Below are positions 15,139 through 25,234 of a stretch of 34,021 nucleotides of DNA, in pieces. The first letter of the stretch is position 1; every line of letters starts with the position of its first letter. Below the pieces are notes generated by a model, which worked only from the letters and a program-made list of their open reading frames with translations, did not search any database and was not told where the DNA came from. Location of the stretch: contig JAIXHM010000009.1 of NCBI GenBank assembly GCA_030145825.1, positions 1 through 34,021 on the forward strand. Reading direction: 5' to 3'. The stretch is from Flavobacterium sp. GTDB lineage: Bacteria; Bacteroidota; Bacteroidia; Flavobacteriales; Flavobacteriaceae. The position numbers were made by a program, and so were the translations under genes.

Positions 15139-16474
15139 CTAACATTTTTTTAATGTCTTTTACCATTTCTCCTATATCGCCAGCACCTATTGTTACCAAA
15201 ACATCAAAATTTGATTTTTTAATATTGGTTAACAATTCTTGTTTTTTAACTAATCTCTTATTTTGATTATTTATTTTACTTAACAACCAACTAGAATTTA
15301 CTCCTTCCATTGGTAATTCTCGAGCTGGATAAATCTCTAATAACATTACTTCATCAAACTGTGATAAACTTTCGGCAAAACCATCTACAAAATCTTTAGT
15401 TCTGGAGAATAAATGTGGCTGAAATACTGCCAACACTTTTTTATTAGGATATAATTCTCGAACTGCTTGATGAACTGCATTTATTTCTGTTGGATGATGT
15501 GCATAATCATCTATATACACTAACTTCTCTTCTCTAATTTGAAATGAAAAACGACGTCTAACTCCTTTAAAAGAAGCTAAGGCGTTTTTAATATTATCAT
15601 TTGAAACACCATAACTTTTTGCCATTGCTAAAGCAATTAAAGCATTAGATAAATTATGATGACCTGGTAACCCAAATTTTACATCAGCAATAATTTCATT
15701 TGGAGTTTTCACATCGAAAACATAAAATCCGTTTTCAATTCTAATATTTTGAGCTTCAAAATCTGAAGAAACATTAACACCAATTGTATTTCCATTTAAT
15801 GGAAGTCCGTTTGCTATAAATAAATCCTTAGTTGCTACTTTATTTGCAAATTCTCTAAACGAATCTTCGATAGCTGAAGCATCACCATAAATATCCAAGT
15901 GATCTGCATCCATTGAAGTTACACAAGCTAAGTTAGGATGTAAATGCAAAAAGGAACGATCAAATTCATCTGCTTCGACAACAGTAACGGTTTTACCAGT
16001 TCCAATTAAATTTGAATTATAATTTTCAACAATTCCTCCTAAAAAAGCCGTAACATCTACACCACTTTCAAAAAGAATATGACCTAAAATACTAGAAGTA
16101 GTCGTTTTACCGTGAGTTCCCGCAATTGCAAAACAAAAAGTATCTTTAGTAATAATTCCTAAAACTTCGGCTCTTTTTTTAACTACAAAACCGTTGTCTA
16201 AAAAATAGTTCCATTCTGAATGCTGTTTTGGGACAGCTGGAGTTACTACAACTAAAGTAGTTTGTTTGTCTAAATATTTAGTATCAATTAATTTTACATC
16301 ATCTTCAAAATGAATTGACATTCCTGACGCAATTAACTCATCGGTAAGTTGAGTTGGAGTTTTATCGTAACCTGCAACATTTTTACCAATATGCATAAAA
16401 TAGCGTGCTAAGGCACTCATTCCAATACCTCCAATACCAATAAAATATACGCTATTTATTTGTTGTAAATTCAT
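15116..16474 (-). CDS. murC: UDP-N-acetylmuramate-L-alanine ligase
   Basis: This 452-residue cytoplasmic ligase adds L-alanine to UDP-MurNAc with ATP, the first amino-acid step of peptidoglycan synthesis. The N-terminal nucleotide-binding domain has GIGGIGMSALA (13-23), the central ATPase loop is AGTHGKTTT (118-126), followed by EADEFDRSF, and the C-terminal domain has DDYAHHPTEI and FQPHLFSRTKDF, the latter typical of MurC. Full length. It follows murG by 1 base and overlaps ftsQ by 23. Confidence 0.97.
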   Translation of the reverse strand: MNLQQINSVYFIGIGGIGMSALARYFMHIGKNVAGYDKTPTQLTDELIASGMSIHFEDDVKLIDTKYLDKQTTLVVVTPAVPKQHSEWNYFLDNGFVVKKRAEVLGIITKDTFCFAIAGTHGKTTTSSILGHILFESGVDVTAFLGGIVENYNSNLIGTGKTVTVVEADEFDRSFLHLHPNLACVTSMDADHLDIYGDASAIEDSFREFANKVATKDLFIANGLPLNGNTIGVNVSSDFEAQNIRIENGFYVFDVKTPNEIIADVKFGLPGHHNLSNALIALAMAKSYGVSNDNIKNALASFKGVRRRFSFQIREEKLVYIDDYAHHPTEINAVHQAVRELYPNKKVLAVFQPHLFSRTKDFVDGFAESLSQFDEVMLLEIYPARELPMEGVNSSWLLSKINNQNKRLVKKQELLTNIKKSNFDVLVTIGAGDIGEMVKDIKKMLDEEAKLV

Positions 16475-16475
16475 T

Positions 16476-17579
16476 TTACTTTCTTATTCCAATTAATCTT
16501 TCTATTTCGTCAACAATATTATTTGTTGCATTTGGTAACGCTCTTTTATGAATTCTCTTACTTAATTTTTCTTGTAACTCATCATTTGAAACTAAATCGG
16601 CAAAAGTGTGTTTAAATTTTTCTTCTAACTCTATTTCCTTTAACAAAATAGCCGCTTTATTATCGAATAATGACATTGCGTTTTTCGTTTGATGATCTTC
16701 CGCTACATTAGGCGATGGAATTAAAACTGTTGGTTTTCCTACAATACATAATTCTGAGATAGAAGAAGCACCTGAACGAGAAATTATAAAATCGGCTGCT
16801 GCATAAGCAAAATCCATTCTATCAATAAACGCAAAAACATGTACGTTTTCTTTCTCATTTAAATGTTTATACTCGTCATAATACAACTTTCCACATTGCC
16901 AAACCACCTGAATTCCCAATTGAAGAATAAAATCGAGTTCCTTCTCCATTAATTGATTTATTCTTCTAGCTCCTAAACTTCCACCTAACACTAACAATGT
17001 TCGCATTTCGGTATTTAACTCAAAATAAGTTAAACCTTGCAGGCGTTTATCATCAACAAAAATTAAATCTTGCCTAACCGGATTACCAGTTAATTTTATT
17101 TTATCAGTCGGAAAAAACTTTTCCATTCCATCGTAAGCAACACAAATAGCTTCAGCCTTTTTAGCTAATAATTTATTTGTAATACCTGGAAATGAATTTT
17201 GCTCTTGAATTAATGTAGGTACTCCTAACATAGATGCTACTTTTAAAACAGCTCCACTTGCAAAACCTCCTGTTCCAATTACCACATCGGGCTTAAATCT
17301 TTTTATAATTAAGAAAGACTTAAATAAGCTCGACACTAATTTTAAAGGAAATGCTAAATTTTGTAAGGTTAATTTTCTTTGAATTCCTGAAATCCAGAGC
17401 CCTTCAATTTTATAACCTGCTTGAGGCACTTTTTGCATCTCCATTTTATCTTTTGCCCCAACAAACAAAAATTCAGCATCAGGGAAACGAACTTTTAATT
17501 CGTTTGCAATAGCAACCGCTGGATAAATGTGTCCGCCAGTTCCACCACCACTGATAATAAACTTAAATTTCTTTTCCAT
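16476..17579 (-). CDS. murG: Lipid II synthase, undecaprenyl-PP-MurNAc-pentapeptide GlcNAc transferase
   Basis: This 367-residue peripheral membrane glycosyltransferase adds GlcNAc to lipid I. Both GT-B domains are visible: the glycine-rich [19 protein letters not shown] (10-28), GTGGFASG and the acceptor-side [16 protein letters not shown] in the N-domain, and [23 protein letters not shown] and [15 protein letters not shown] in the UDP-GlcNAc-binding C-domain. It lies 1 base before murC and 1 base after ftsW. Confidence 0.97.
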   Translation of the reverse strand: MEKKFKFIISGGGTGGHIYPAVAIANELKVRFPDAEFLFVGAKDKMEMQKVPQAGYKIEGLWISGIQRKLTLQNLAFPLKLVSSLFKSFLIIKRFKPDVVIGTGGFASGAVLKVASMLGVPTLIQEQNSFPGITNKLLAKKAEAICVAYDGMEKFFPTDKIKLTGNPVRQDLIFVDDKRLQGLTYFELNTEMRTLLVLGGSLGARRINQLMEKELDFILQLGIQVVWQCGKLYYDEYKHLNEKENVHVFAFIDRMDFAYAAADFIISRSGASSISELCIVGKPTVLIPSPNVAEDHQTKNAMSLFDNKAAILLKEIELEEKFKHTFADLVSNDELQEKLSKRIHKRALPNATNNIVDEIERLIGIRK

Positions 17580-17580
17580 A

Positions 17581-18861
17581 CTATTGATTTAAAACAGGTT
17601 CTAATGGGTTTGGGGACTCACCGATTTCCTCTTCTGTATTTTCAGTTGAACCTTCTTGAATTTCTCTGTCGATAATTCTTTTTAAAGCTTCATCTCTTTG
17701 TTTCTTTTCTTCTTCGTCTTGTGCTACTTCTTCATCTTTTTTGGTAACACTTAAAATAATTCCTACGGAAACACATGTCATCCAAATTGATGTTCCACCA
17801 GCACTAATTAATGGTAAAGTTTGTCCTGTAACAGGAAGTAACTCGACCGCAACAGCCATATTTACTAATGCTTGAAAAATAATTGGAAATCCTAATCCAA
17901 TGATTAATAATTTTCCGAATAAAGTTGAAGCCTTTTGAGCATTTATTATAAATCTAAAAAAAAGCAATAAGTATAAAAACACAATTCCAATTGCTCCTAT
18001 TAATCCATATTCTTCTACAATAATGGCAAAAATAAAATCGGATGAAGACTGTGGTAAAAAATTTTTCTGAACACTTTTTCCTGGTCCTAAACCATAAATT
18101 TTACCTGATGCAATCGCAATTTTAGCTTTTTCAATTTGATAATCATCTTCATTAGGTTCGTCGTGCATAAAACGCTCAACTCGACTTTCCCATGTACTAA
18201 CCCTACTAAACAATTTATTATCTGGAAATGCCTTTGCCATTAAGAAAAACAACATTAGCACCACAAAACCTGAACCTAAGACTACTCCTAGATATTTTAA
18301 TGGATATTGTCCAATATACAACAACATACAAACCATTGAAAAGATTAAGGCTGTTGTAGAAAAATTGGATGGAAGGATAAAAATTAATACTCCAAAGATG
18401 GGTAACCATAACTCTAATAATGAATCCTTAAAGGAATATTCTTTATCGCTTACTTTAGCCAAATAACGCGCCACATAAACCATTAAAACGGTAAACGCTA
18501 AAGTAGATGTTTGAAAACTAATTCCAACGAAAGGAATTTGTATCCAACGACTAGCATTTGCACCACCAATTGTAGTTCCCTGAAATAAAGTATATATCAA
18601 TAAAGCTACAACAACAGGAAGTCCGAGCATTGATAGTGCTCTAAAAATATGATAGGGTACTTTGTGTATCCAAAAAATAATAACAAAACCAATAAATAAA
18701 TGAACTAAATGTTTAAACAAGTAACCTAACGTTGAACCTTTACCAATAACATAAACTAAGTTAGTACTTGCACTATAAACAGGTAAAAATGAGATAAGCG
18801 CCAATAGAACAACTATTGCCCAAATAACTTTATCTCCTCTTAACTTGTTTAAAAAATTCAT
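17581..18861 (-). CDS. ftsW: SEDS-family septal peptidoglycan glycosyltransferase FtsW
   Basis: The 426-residue polytopic inner-membrane protein belongs to the SEDS family and polymerises lipid II at the septum together with FtsI. Hydrophobic helices cover about residues 12-370, with [31 protein letters not shown] near the centre and [16 protein letters not shown] before the last helix, both typical SEDS segments. The last 50 residues form a charged, glutamate-rich cytoplasmic tail. It sits between murD (8 bases upstream) and murG. FtsW is preferred over RodA from its position in the dcw cluster. Confidence 0.95.
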   Translation of the reverse strand: MNFLNKLRGDKVIWAIVVLLALISFLPVYSASTNLVYVIGKGSTLGYLFKHLVHLFIGFVIIFWIHKVPYHIFRALSMLGLPVVVALLIYTLFQGTTIGGANASRWIQIPFVGISFQTSTLAFTVLMVYVARYLAKVSDKEYSFKDSLLELWLPIFGVLIFILPSNFSTTALIFSMVCMLLYIGQYPLKYLGVVLGSGFVVLMLFFLMAKAFPDNKLFSRVSTWESRVERFMHDEPNEDDYQIEKAKIAIASGKIYGLGPGKSVQKNFLPQSSSDFIFAIIVEEYGLIGAIGIVFLYLLLFFRFIINAQKASTLFGKLLIIGLGFPIIFQALVNMAVAVELLPVTGQTLPLISAGGTSIWMTCVSVGIILSVTKKDEEVAQDEEEKKQRDEALKRIIDREIQEGSTENTEEEIGESPNPLEPVLNQ

Positions 18862-18869
18862 TTTAAATA

Positions 18870-20201
18870 TTATAAATTTCTTACTGCATTTTTAAATTGA
18901 CGACCTCTATCTTCGTAGTTTTCAAACAAATCGAAACTCGCACAAGCTGGTGAAAGTAAAACTGCATCACCTTTTTCAGCCATTTTTTGTGCAATTTTTA
19001 CTGCTTCTACCATAGATGTAGTTTCTACAATTGTATCTACTACATTTTGAAAAGTGTTCATTAACTTTTGATTATCTACGCCTAAACAAATTATACTTTT
19101 AACTTTCTCACGAACTAAAGGCATTAACTCATCATAATCGTTTCCTTTATCTACTCCTCCTACAATCCAAACTGTAGGTGTAGTCATGCTATCTAAAGCA
19201 TAAAAAACAGAATTTACATTAGTAGCTTTTGAATCGTTAATATATTGTACGTCTTGAATTTTTAAAACCTTTTCTAAACGATGCTCTGCTCCTTGAAAAT
19301 TGCTTAAACTTTCTCTGATAGTTTGTTTTCTAATTTTCATCAACTGCGCTACTGCTGTTGCAGCCATAGCATTTTTAACGTTGTGTTTTCCTTCTAAAGC
19401 TAATTCGTTAATTGGCATAGTAAATAATTCGTTATTGACGTTGTTATATATATTGTTTTCTTGTACATATCCTCCTTCTTTATTTTTATCTTGAAGCGAA
19501 AAAGGAATGACGTTTGCTTCTATTTTATTGTTTTGTAACCATTTTTGAATTTCTATATCGTCTCCATCCACAATTAAAAAGTCGTTTTCATCTTGATTCA
19601 TCGTTATTCTAAACTTAGCCGCGATGTATTGATTGTAATCATAATTATAGCGATCTAAATGATCTGGACTCAAATTGGTAATTATGGCAATGTGTGGCTT
19701 GTAATTAATAATTCCGTCTAGTTGAAAACTACTTAATTCTAACACATAAACATCGAATTTATCTTCGGCGACTTGCCATGCAAAACTCTTTCCAATGTTT
19801 CCTGCTAAACCAACATTTAAACCTCCTTGTTTTAACAAATGATAGGTTAATAATGTTGTAGTGGTTTTTCCATTGCTACCAGTTATACCTATTGTTAATG
19901 CATTTGTAAACTGGATTGCAAATTCAATTTCAGAAATTACAGAGATTCCCTTTTCGACCAACTTCTTTACAATTGGAGCTTTATCAGGAATACCTGGACT
20001 TTTCATCACTACATCGGCATTTAAAATTAAATCTTCAGTATGTTGCTGTTCTTCCCATTGAATACCATTAATTGACAGAACTTCTTTGTAGGTTTCTTTT
20101 ATTTTTCCAAAATCAGAAACAAATACATCATATCCTTTCTTCTTTCCTAAAATTGCGGTACCTACTCCGCTTTCACCTCCACCTAGTACTACTAATCGCA
20201 T
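18870..20201 (-). CDS. murD: UDP-N-acetylmuramoyl-L-alanine-D-glutamate ligase
   Basis: The 443-residue cytoplasmic ligase adds D-glutamate to UDP-MurNAc-L-Ala using ATP. The N-terminal Rossmann domain starts with LGGGESGVGTAILGKKKG, the ATP loop is GSNGKTTTT at 108-116, then VLELSSFQLD and NLSPDHLDRY, and the C-domain has INDSKATNVNSVFYAL and LLSPACASFDLFENYEDRG, both MurD hallmarks. It lies 1 base after mraY and 8 bases before ftsW. Confidence 0.97.
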   Translation of the reverse strand: MRLVVLGGGESGVGTAILGKKKGYDVFVSDFGKIKETYKEVLSINGIQWEEQQHTEDLILNADVVMKSPGIPDKAPIVKKLVEKGISVISEIEFAIQFTNALTIGITGSNGKTTTTLLTYHLLKQGGLNVGLAGNIGKSFAWQVAEDKFDVYVLELSSFQLDGIINYKPHIAIITNLSPDHLDRYNYDYNQYIAAKFRITMNQDENDFLIVDGDDIEIQKWLQNNKIEANVIPFSLQDKNKEGGYVQENNIYNNVNNELFTMPINELALEGKHNVKNAMAATAVAQLMKIRKQTIRESLSNFQGAEHRLEKVLKIQDVQYINDSKATNVNSVFYALDSMTTPTVWIVGGVDKGNDYDELMPLVREKVKSIICLGVDNQKLMNTFQNVVDTIVETTSMVEAVKIAQKMAEKGDAVLLSPACASFDLFENYEDRGRQFKNAVRNL

Positions 20202-20202
20202 A

Positions 20203-21423
20203 TTATCTAAGTTTTAATAACACAAGTGAGAGAATTGCTAATAAGATTCCCACAATCCAAAAACGCGATACAATTTTACTTTCGTGGAAACCTTTCTTTT
20301 GATAATGATGATGCAAAGGTGACATCAAGAAAATTCTTCGACCTTCGCCATACTTCTTCTTAGTATATTTAAAATAACTTACTTGTAGCATTACCGATAA
20401 ATTTTCGGCTAAAAACACACCACAAATAATTGGAATTAAAAGTTCTTTCCTAACAGCAATTGCGATTACCGCAATAATCCCTCCAATAGTTAAACTTCCT
20501 GTATCGCCCATAAAAACCTGAGCTGGATAAGCATTGTACCAAAGAAACCCAACTAAACCACCAACAAATGCGGCGATGTAAACAGTAATTTCTCCAGAAT
20601 TAGGAATGTACATGATGTGCAAATAATCTGAGAAAATGATATTCCCCGAAACAAATGCAAAAATACCTAAGGTTAGAACTGAAATTGCTGAAGTTCCTGC
20701 TGCTAAACCGTCGATTCCATCCGTTAAATTAGCACCATTTGAAACTGCTGTAATGATAAAAATTACTACAGGAATAAAAATTAACCAAGCCCAGTTTTGG
20801 TAACCATCACCCATAAATGATAATACTTTAGCATAGTCGAAAGTGTTATTCTTAAGGAATGGAATTGTAGTCTCCGTTGATTTAACTTCTACCGATTTTA
20901 TTTTTTCAACTTTTTCGATAGTTACTTTATTAATTTCAATATCTTTTTTGATAGTTACTCCAGGATGAAAATACAAGACACACCCCACAATTAATCCTAA
21001 ACCAACTTGACCAACAATTTTAAATCGCCCCTTTAAACCTTCTTTATCTTTTTTGAAAACTTTGATATAATCATCAATAAAACCAATAGTTCCCATCCAA
21101 AGTGTTGTAATTATCAATAGAACAACATATATATTTTCTAGTTTAGCAAATAATAAAACAGGAATTAAAGTTGCCATAATAATGATAATTCCACCCATTG
21201 TTGGCGTTCCTGCTTTTTGTATTTGCCCTTCTAAACCAAGTTCTCTAACTGTTTCTCCAACTTGTTGTTTACTTAAAAAGCTTATTACTTTTTTACCGTA
21301 AATTGTTGCAATTAACAAAGACAGAATAAATGCCATTGCAGAACGAAAAGTGATGTATTGAAACACACCTGCTCCTGGAACATCAAAGGCTTTATCTAAA
21401 TATTGAAAAATGTAATATAGCAT
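20203..21423 (-). CDS. mraY: Phospho-N-acetylmuramoyl-pentapeptide transferase
   Basis: The 406-residue polytopic inner-membrane enzyme makes lipid I from UDP-MurNAc-pentapeptide and undecaprenyl phosphate. Catalytic segments are the Asp pair in GFIDDYIKV (117-118), [12 protein letters not shown] (232-243), MGDTGSL (305-311, Asp307) and [11 protein letters not shown] with the histidine cluster at 370-372. Between the helices ending near 152 and beginning near 210 there is an added hydrophilic stretch of roughly 45 residues, rich in K, E, V and T, compared with the about 360-residue E. coli enzyme. Such longer MraY proteins are, to my knowledge, usual in Bacteroidetes. It lies 3 bases after murE. 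Confidence 0.97.
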   Translation of the reverse strand: MLYYIFQYLDKAFDVPGAGVFQYITFRSAMAFILSLLIATIYGKKVISFLSKQQVGETVRELGLEGQIQKAGTPTMGGIIIIMATLIPVLLFAKLENIYVVLLIITTLWMGTIGFIDDYIKVFKKDKEGLKGRFKIVGQVGLGLIVGCVLYFHPGVTIKKDIEINKVTIEKVEKIKSVEVKSTETTIPFLKNNTFDYAKVLSFMGDGYQNWAWLIFIPVVIFIITAVSNGANLTDGIDGLAAGTSAISVLTLGIFAFVSGNIIFSDYLHIMYIPNSGEITVYIAAFVGGLVGFLWYNAYPAQVFMGDTGSLTIGGIIAVIAIAVRKELLIPIICGVFLAENLSVMLQVSYFKYTKKKYGEGRRIFLMSPLHHHYQKKGFHESKIVSRFWIVGILLAILSLVLLKLR

Positions 21424-21426
21424 AGG

Positions 21427-22890
21427 TTACTTGTTTAGTTGGCTTAATAATTCTTTTACAATTTTTAAATCATCAAAATCATGGCGCACACCATTTATTT
21501 CCTGATAAGTTTCATGCCCTTTTCCTGCAATTAGAATAATATCATTTGGTTGCGCTAATTGACATGCTGTTTTTATAGCTTGTTTTCTATCTAAAATGGA
21601 AACTGTTTTTTTGAAGTTTTGAGCCTCAACACCTTTTTCCATTTCTTCAATAATAACTTGAGGATCTTCTGTTCTTGGATTATCTGATGTAAAAATGGCT
21701 TTTGTACTTAATTCCGAAGCTATTTGAGCCATTATAGGTCGTTTTGTTTTATCTCTATCGCCACCACAACCCACAACAGTAATTAATTCTTCATTCTTTG
21801 TGCGAATATTATTTATGGTATTCAACACATTTTCTAATGCATCTGGTGTATGCGCATAATCTACAATCGCTGTAATTTTTCCACTTGAAATGAAATATTG
21901 AAATCTTCCAGAAACACTTTCTAATTCTGAAAGTAAACGCAACGCTTCATTTTGTTCAATTCCTAATTCTACAGCAGTAGCATAAATAGCTAACAAATTA
22001 TAAGCGTTGAATGATCCAATTAACTTGGTCCAAACTTCATTATTATTAATTTTTAAAAGCAATCCAGTAAATTGGTTTTCTAAAACTTGCGCTTTATAAT
22101 CGGCATACGATTTAATAGCATAAGTAATTTTCTTTGCTTTTGTATTTTGAAGCATTACACTTCCGTTTTTATCATCAACATTTGTTATAGCAAATGCTGT
22201 TTTAGGAAGATTATCGAAATATGATTTTTTTACATCGCGATATTCTGCAAATGTTTTGTGATAATCTAAATGATCGTGAGAAAGATTTGTAAATATTCCG
22301 CCTTCGAAATGCAAACCTTCCGTTCTTTTTTGATGAATTCCGTGAGAAGAAACTTCCATAAAACAAAATTCACATCCTACTTCAATCATCTCATTTAGAA
22401 AATGATTGATGGTTAATGAATCTGGAGTAGTATGAGTCGCCTTGTATTCAGTTTCATCAACCATAATTTTTACAGTTGAAAGCAAACCAACTTTGTAACC
22501 TGCTTTTTTGAACATTTGGTACAACAAAGAAGCAATTGTAGTCTTACCATTAGTTCCAGTTACACCAACCAAACGTAATTTTGAAGAAGGATTATTATAA
22601 AAATTATTTGCCAAATGCGCTAAAGCCTCGTTTGAATTTTCAACTTTAACATATGTAACTCCGTTTACTATTTTAGAAGGAAATTCTTCACAAACAATTG
22701 CCACAGCACCTTGATTAACTGCTTTTTCTATAAAATCGTGACCATCTGAAAGTGTTCCACGAATTGCAACAAAAATATCGTTCAGTTCTACTTTTCTGGA
22801 ATCAAACTCAATTTTATTAACTGCAATATCAGTTGCTCCCTGAACAGCCTCTAGATGTACTTTATATAATATGTCTTTTAAAATATTCAC
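21427..22890 (-). CDS. murE: UDP-MurNAc-tripeptide synthetase, meso-diaminopimelate type
   Basis: The 487-residue cytoplasmic ligase adds the third stem-peptide residue. The ATP loop is TGTNGKTT at 111-118, the central domain has FMEVSSHGIHQKR and HDHLDYHKT, and the C-domain has DYAHTPDAL. The specificity motif DNPR at 403-406 (in TSDNPRTEDP) is the one found in meso-diaminopimelate-adding enzymes, so this organism likely has DAP-type peptidoglycan. The start is GTG, overlapping the ftsI stop in the four bases GTGA, a classic coupling arrangement. Confidence 0.97.
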   Translation of the reverse strand: MNILKDILYKVHLEAVQGATDIAVNKIEFDSRKVELNDIFVAIRGTLSDGHDFIEKAVNQGAVAIVCEEFPSKIVNGVTYVKVENSNEALAHLANNFYNNPSSKLRLVGVTGTNGKTTIASLLYQMFKKAGYKVGLLSTVKIMVDETEYKATHTTPDSLTINHFLNEMIEVGCEFCFMEVSSHGIHQKRTEGLHFEGGIFTNLSHDHLDYHKTFAEYRDVKKSYFDNLPKTAFAITNVDDKNGSVMLQNTKAKKITYAIKSYADYKAQVLENQFTGLLLKINNNEVWTKLIGSFNAYNLLAIYATAVELGIEQNEALRLLSELESVSGRFQYFISSGKITAIVDYAHTPDALENVLNTINNIRTKNEELITVVGCGGDRDKTKRPIMAQIASELSTKAIFTSDNPRTEDPQVIIEEMEKGVEAQNFKKTVSILDRKQAIKTACQLAQPNDIILIAGKGHETYQEINGVRHDFDDLKIVKELLSQLNK

Positions 22891-24881
22891 GATAATTCTA
22901 ATACAATTGTTTTATTTTTATGAATAGCTTCACCAGCTTGAATGGATTGAGATTTTACTTTACCTAATCCGTTTGCTTTTACTTTAAATCCTAAATTTTC
23001 TAATAATGCAATTGCATCCATAACTTGCATTCCTTTTACATTAGGAACTTTAGTAGTTATATCTTGCGCTTTTTTATAGTACGAATTATAGTTTTGTTCT
23101 ACCAAAGCAATTTCAGAATCAATATTCTTGATATGATTTGTTGGCGGCGAATCGGTATAAATTTTTTGTGCAATTCTTTTAAAAACAGGGCCTGCAACAT
23201 CGGCTCCGTAATATCCTGCAGCAACATTAGGTTTATGCACAATTACAATACAAGAATATTTAGGTTCATTTGCTGGAAAATATCCCACAAAAGAGGACAC
23301 ATAATGTAACTTTGACTTATCTCTATAGTTCGCTTGAGCAGTACCCGTTTTACCTGCCATTGAAAAATCTTTAGAATATAACTTTGAACCTGTTCCTTTT
23401 TTTACCACATTTTCTAAAACTGCACGTACTTTTTTCAAAGTTTCTTCTGAAGCAATTTTAGGATTAATTACTTCGGTATCGTATTTTTTAATGGTTTTAT
23501 TCCATTCTTTAACTTCTTTTACAAAAAGTGGTTTTATCATTTTACCATCATTTGCTACGGCATTGTAAAGAGTTAAAGTTTGCAACGGCGTCATTGCAAC
23601 TCCATAACCGAATGCCATCCAAGGTAAGGTTGTACCGTACCAATTTTTATCTCCAGGTTGAGGAATTCTAGGTTTTCCTTCTCCTACTAATTGCAATCCT
23701 AAAGGCTTATTTAAACCATAACTATTAATTCTATCTACAAACTGTTGTGGATTGCTGGCATAATTATCGGTTACAGCTTTTACTAATGCAGTGTTTGAAG
23801 AAAGTTCGAAACCTCTTGCAATTGAAATTTTTCCGTAACCACCTTTTTTAGAATCTCTTACTTTTCTATTATAATATTCAATTACACCACCATTTGTATC
23901 GTACACTTTACTGGTATCAATTTTTTTATCATCTAAAAGTGCAATCAAATCGACCAATTTAAATGTTGAACCTGGCTCGTGCGATTCTGCTACAGCATAA
24001 TTTTGTGTTTCGTAGTATGAACCATCATCTGCTCGACCTAAATTTGAAATCGCTTTTACTTCTCCAGTCTTAGTTTCCATTACCACAACACAACCATGAT
24101 CGGCCTGATAATGTTCTAATTGTTTTAAAAGTGCATGATGCGCAATATCTTGAATATATACATCGATTGTCGAGATAATATCGTAACCATCTTGAGGCTC
24201 TAATTCATTATTATCGCTAATAGGTTTCCATTGACTTTTAGCAATTTTTTGCATCATGCGGTGCCCATTTTTTCCGTTCAAATAAGAACTAAAAGCAAAT
24301 TCTAAACCTTTTCCATTTGCAGAACCATCGGCATTTTCTCTTTCATAACCAATTGTTCTTTGAGCAACTAATCCAATAGGATGCGAACGAACTGTTTTTT
24401 GTTCGATAATGATTCCGCCTTTATAAGGCCCTTTGTTAAACAAAGGAAAACTTTTAACACGCATATAATCGGTATAGCTTAATTTACGTGCAATTAAGAA
24501 ATAGCGATTTTTATTATTTCGAGCTTTTTGTAATTCTGATTGATAAAAACCTGTCGATTTTCCAAACATTTTTGCCATTGAATCACTCAATGGTTTTATA
24601 AGTTCAGAAAAGTTTTCAGCTGAAGGTGATAAGGCGTCAAAACGGATGGTATATTCTGGAATTGATGTTGCTAATAAACTTCCATCAGCCGAATACACAT
24701 TCCCTTTATTTGCCGGAATAATAAAATTTTTAACTGTACGTTCTTTTGCCAATTTTCTATAATATTCGCCATCTATCCATTGAATATTATTTAATTTAAC
24801 CAAAACCAAAACAGCCATCACGAACATAGTGAAGGCCACTAAATACATTCTATAATTTGTATTTTTTTGGTTTACTGCCAT
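22887..24881 (-). CDS. ftsI: Septal penicillin-binding protein (FtsI/PBP3-like) with a PASTA domain
   Basis: The 664-residue class B transpeptidase crosslinks septal peptidoglycan outside the inner membrane. It has a membrane anchor (about 12-30), a PBP dimerisation domain (about 50-210), and a transpeptidase domain with S305TFK, SSN at 361-363 and K511TG. The last 54 residues (KVPNVKGMQVMDAIALLENL onward) form one PASTA domain, which is unusual for proteobacterial FtsI but found in Gram-positive SpoVD/PBP2x and in Bacteroidetes. It overlaps ftsL by 10 bases and murE by 4. Confidence 0.96.
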   Translation of the reverse strand: MAVNQKNTNYRMYLVAFTMFVMAVLVLVKLNNIQWIDGEYYRKLAKERTVKNFIIPANKGNVYSADGSLLATSIPEYTIRFDALSPSAENFSELIKPLSDSMAKMFGKSTGFYQSELQKARNNKNRYFLIARKLSYTDYMRVKSFPLFNKGPYKGGIIIEQKTVRSHPIGLVAQRTIGYERENADGSANGKGLEFAFSSYLNGKNGHRMMQKIAKSQWKPISDNNELEPQDGYDIISTIDVYIQDIAHHALLKQLEHYQADHGCVVVMETKTGEVKAISNLGRADDGSYYETQNYAVAESHEPGSTFKLVDLIALLDDKKIDTSKVYDTNGGVIEYYNRKVRDSKKGGYGKISIARGFELSSNTALVKAVTDNYASNPQQFVDRINSYGLNKPLGLQLVGEGKPRIPQPGDKNWYGTTLPWMAFGYGVAMTPLQTLTLYNAVANDGKMIKPLFVKEVKEWNKTIKKYDTEVINPKIASEETLKKVRAVLENVVKKGTGSKLYSKDFSMAGKTGTAQANYRDKSKLHYVSSFVGYFPANEPKYSCIVIVHKPNVAAGYYGADVAGPVFKRIAQKIYTDSPPTNHIKNIDSEIALVEQNYNSYYKKAQDITTKVPNVKGMQVMDAIALLENLGFKVKANGLGKVKSQSIQAGEAIHKNKTIVLELS

Positions 24882-25231
24882 ATTTTTAATCGTTCAAAAA
24901 AACTTTTACTTTTATTTTCTTTTTGTTTTACTATAATTTTTGTTGGAGGAACTTCAGCTGGAAAAATATTTCTTTCTTCCATTTTTTTCGAAACTGTTGA
25001 TTCCATTTTTAATTTCATCAACTCAGAACGCTTATCTACAAACTCTGAACGCAACTCCTTAACTTTATTCGTTAACTCGGTTATTTTATAATTTTTAGCA
25101 TCGTACCAATGATTATTTGCAATCATGATCATCGCTAAGACAATTAAAAAAACAATGAACTTCCAATTTTTAAGAGCATCATCACTCACTAAAAATTTTG
25201 CTTTCAAAAGGCTATAAACTCCCTGTTTCAT
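24872..25231 (-). CDS. ftsL: FtsL-like cell division protein
   Basis: This 119-residue protein has a short cytoplasmic N-terminus, one membrane helix (about 24-39) and a following coiled-coil-like segment (YKITELTNKVKELRSEFVDKR at 48-68), the layout of FtsL. Sequence conservation in this family is low, so the call rests on architecture and position between rsmH and ftsI. FtsL forms a complex with FtsB and FtsQ that activates FtsWI. It starts 3 bases after the rsmH stop and overlaps ftsI by 10 bases. Confidence 0.88.
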   Translation of the reverse strand: MKQGVYSLLKAKFLVSDDALKNWKFIVFLIVLAMIMIANNHWYDAKNYKITELTNKVKELRSEFVDKRSELMKLKMESTVSKKMEERNIFPAEVPPTKIIVKQKENKSKSFFERLKIWQ

Positions 25232-25234
25232 AAC

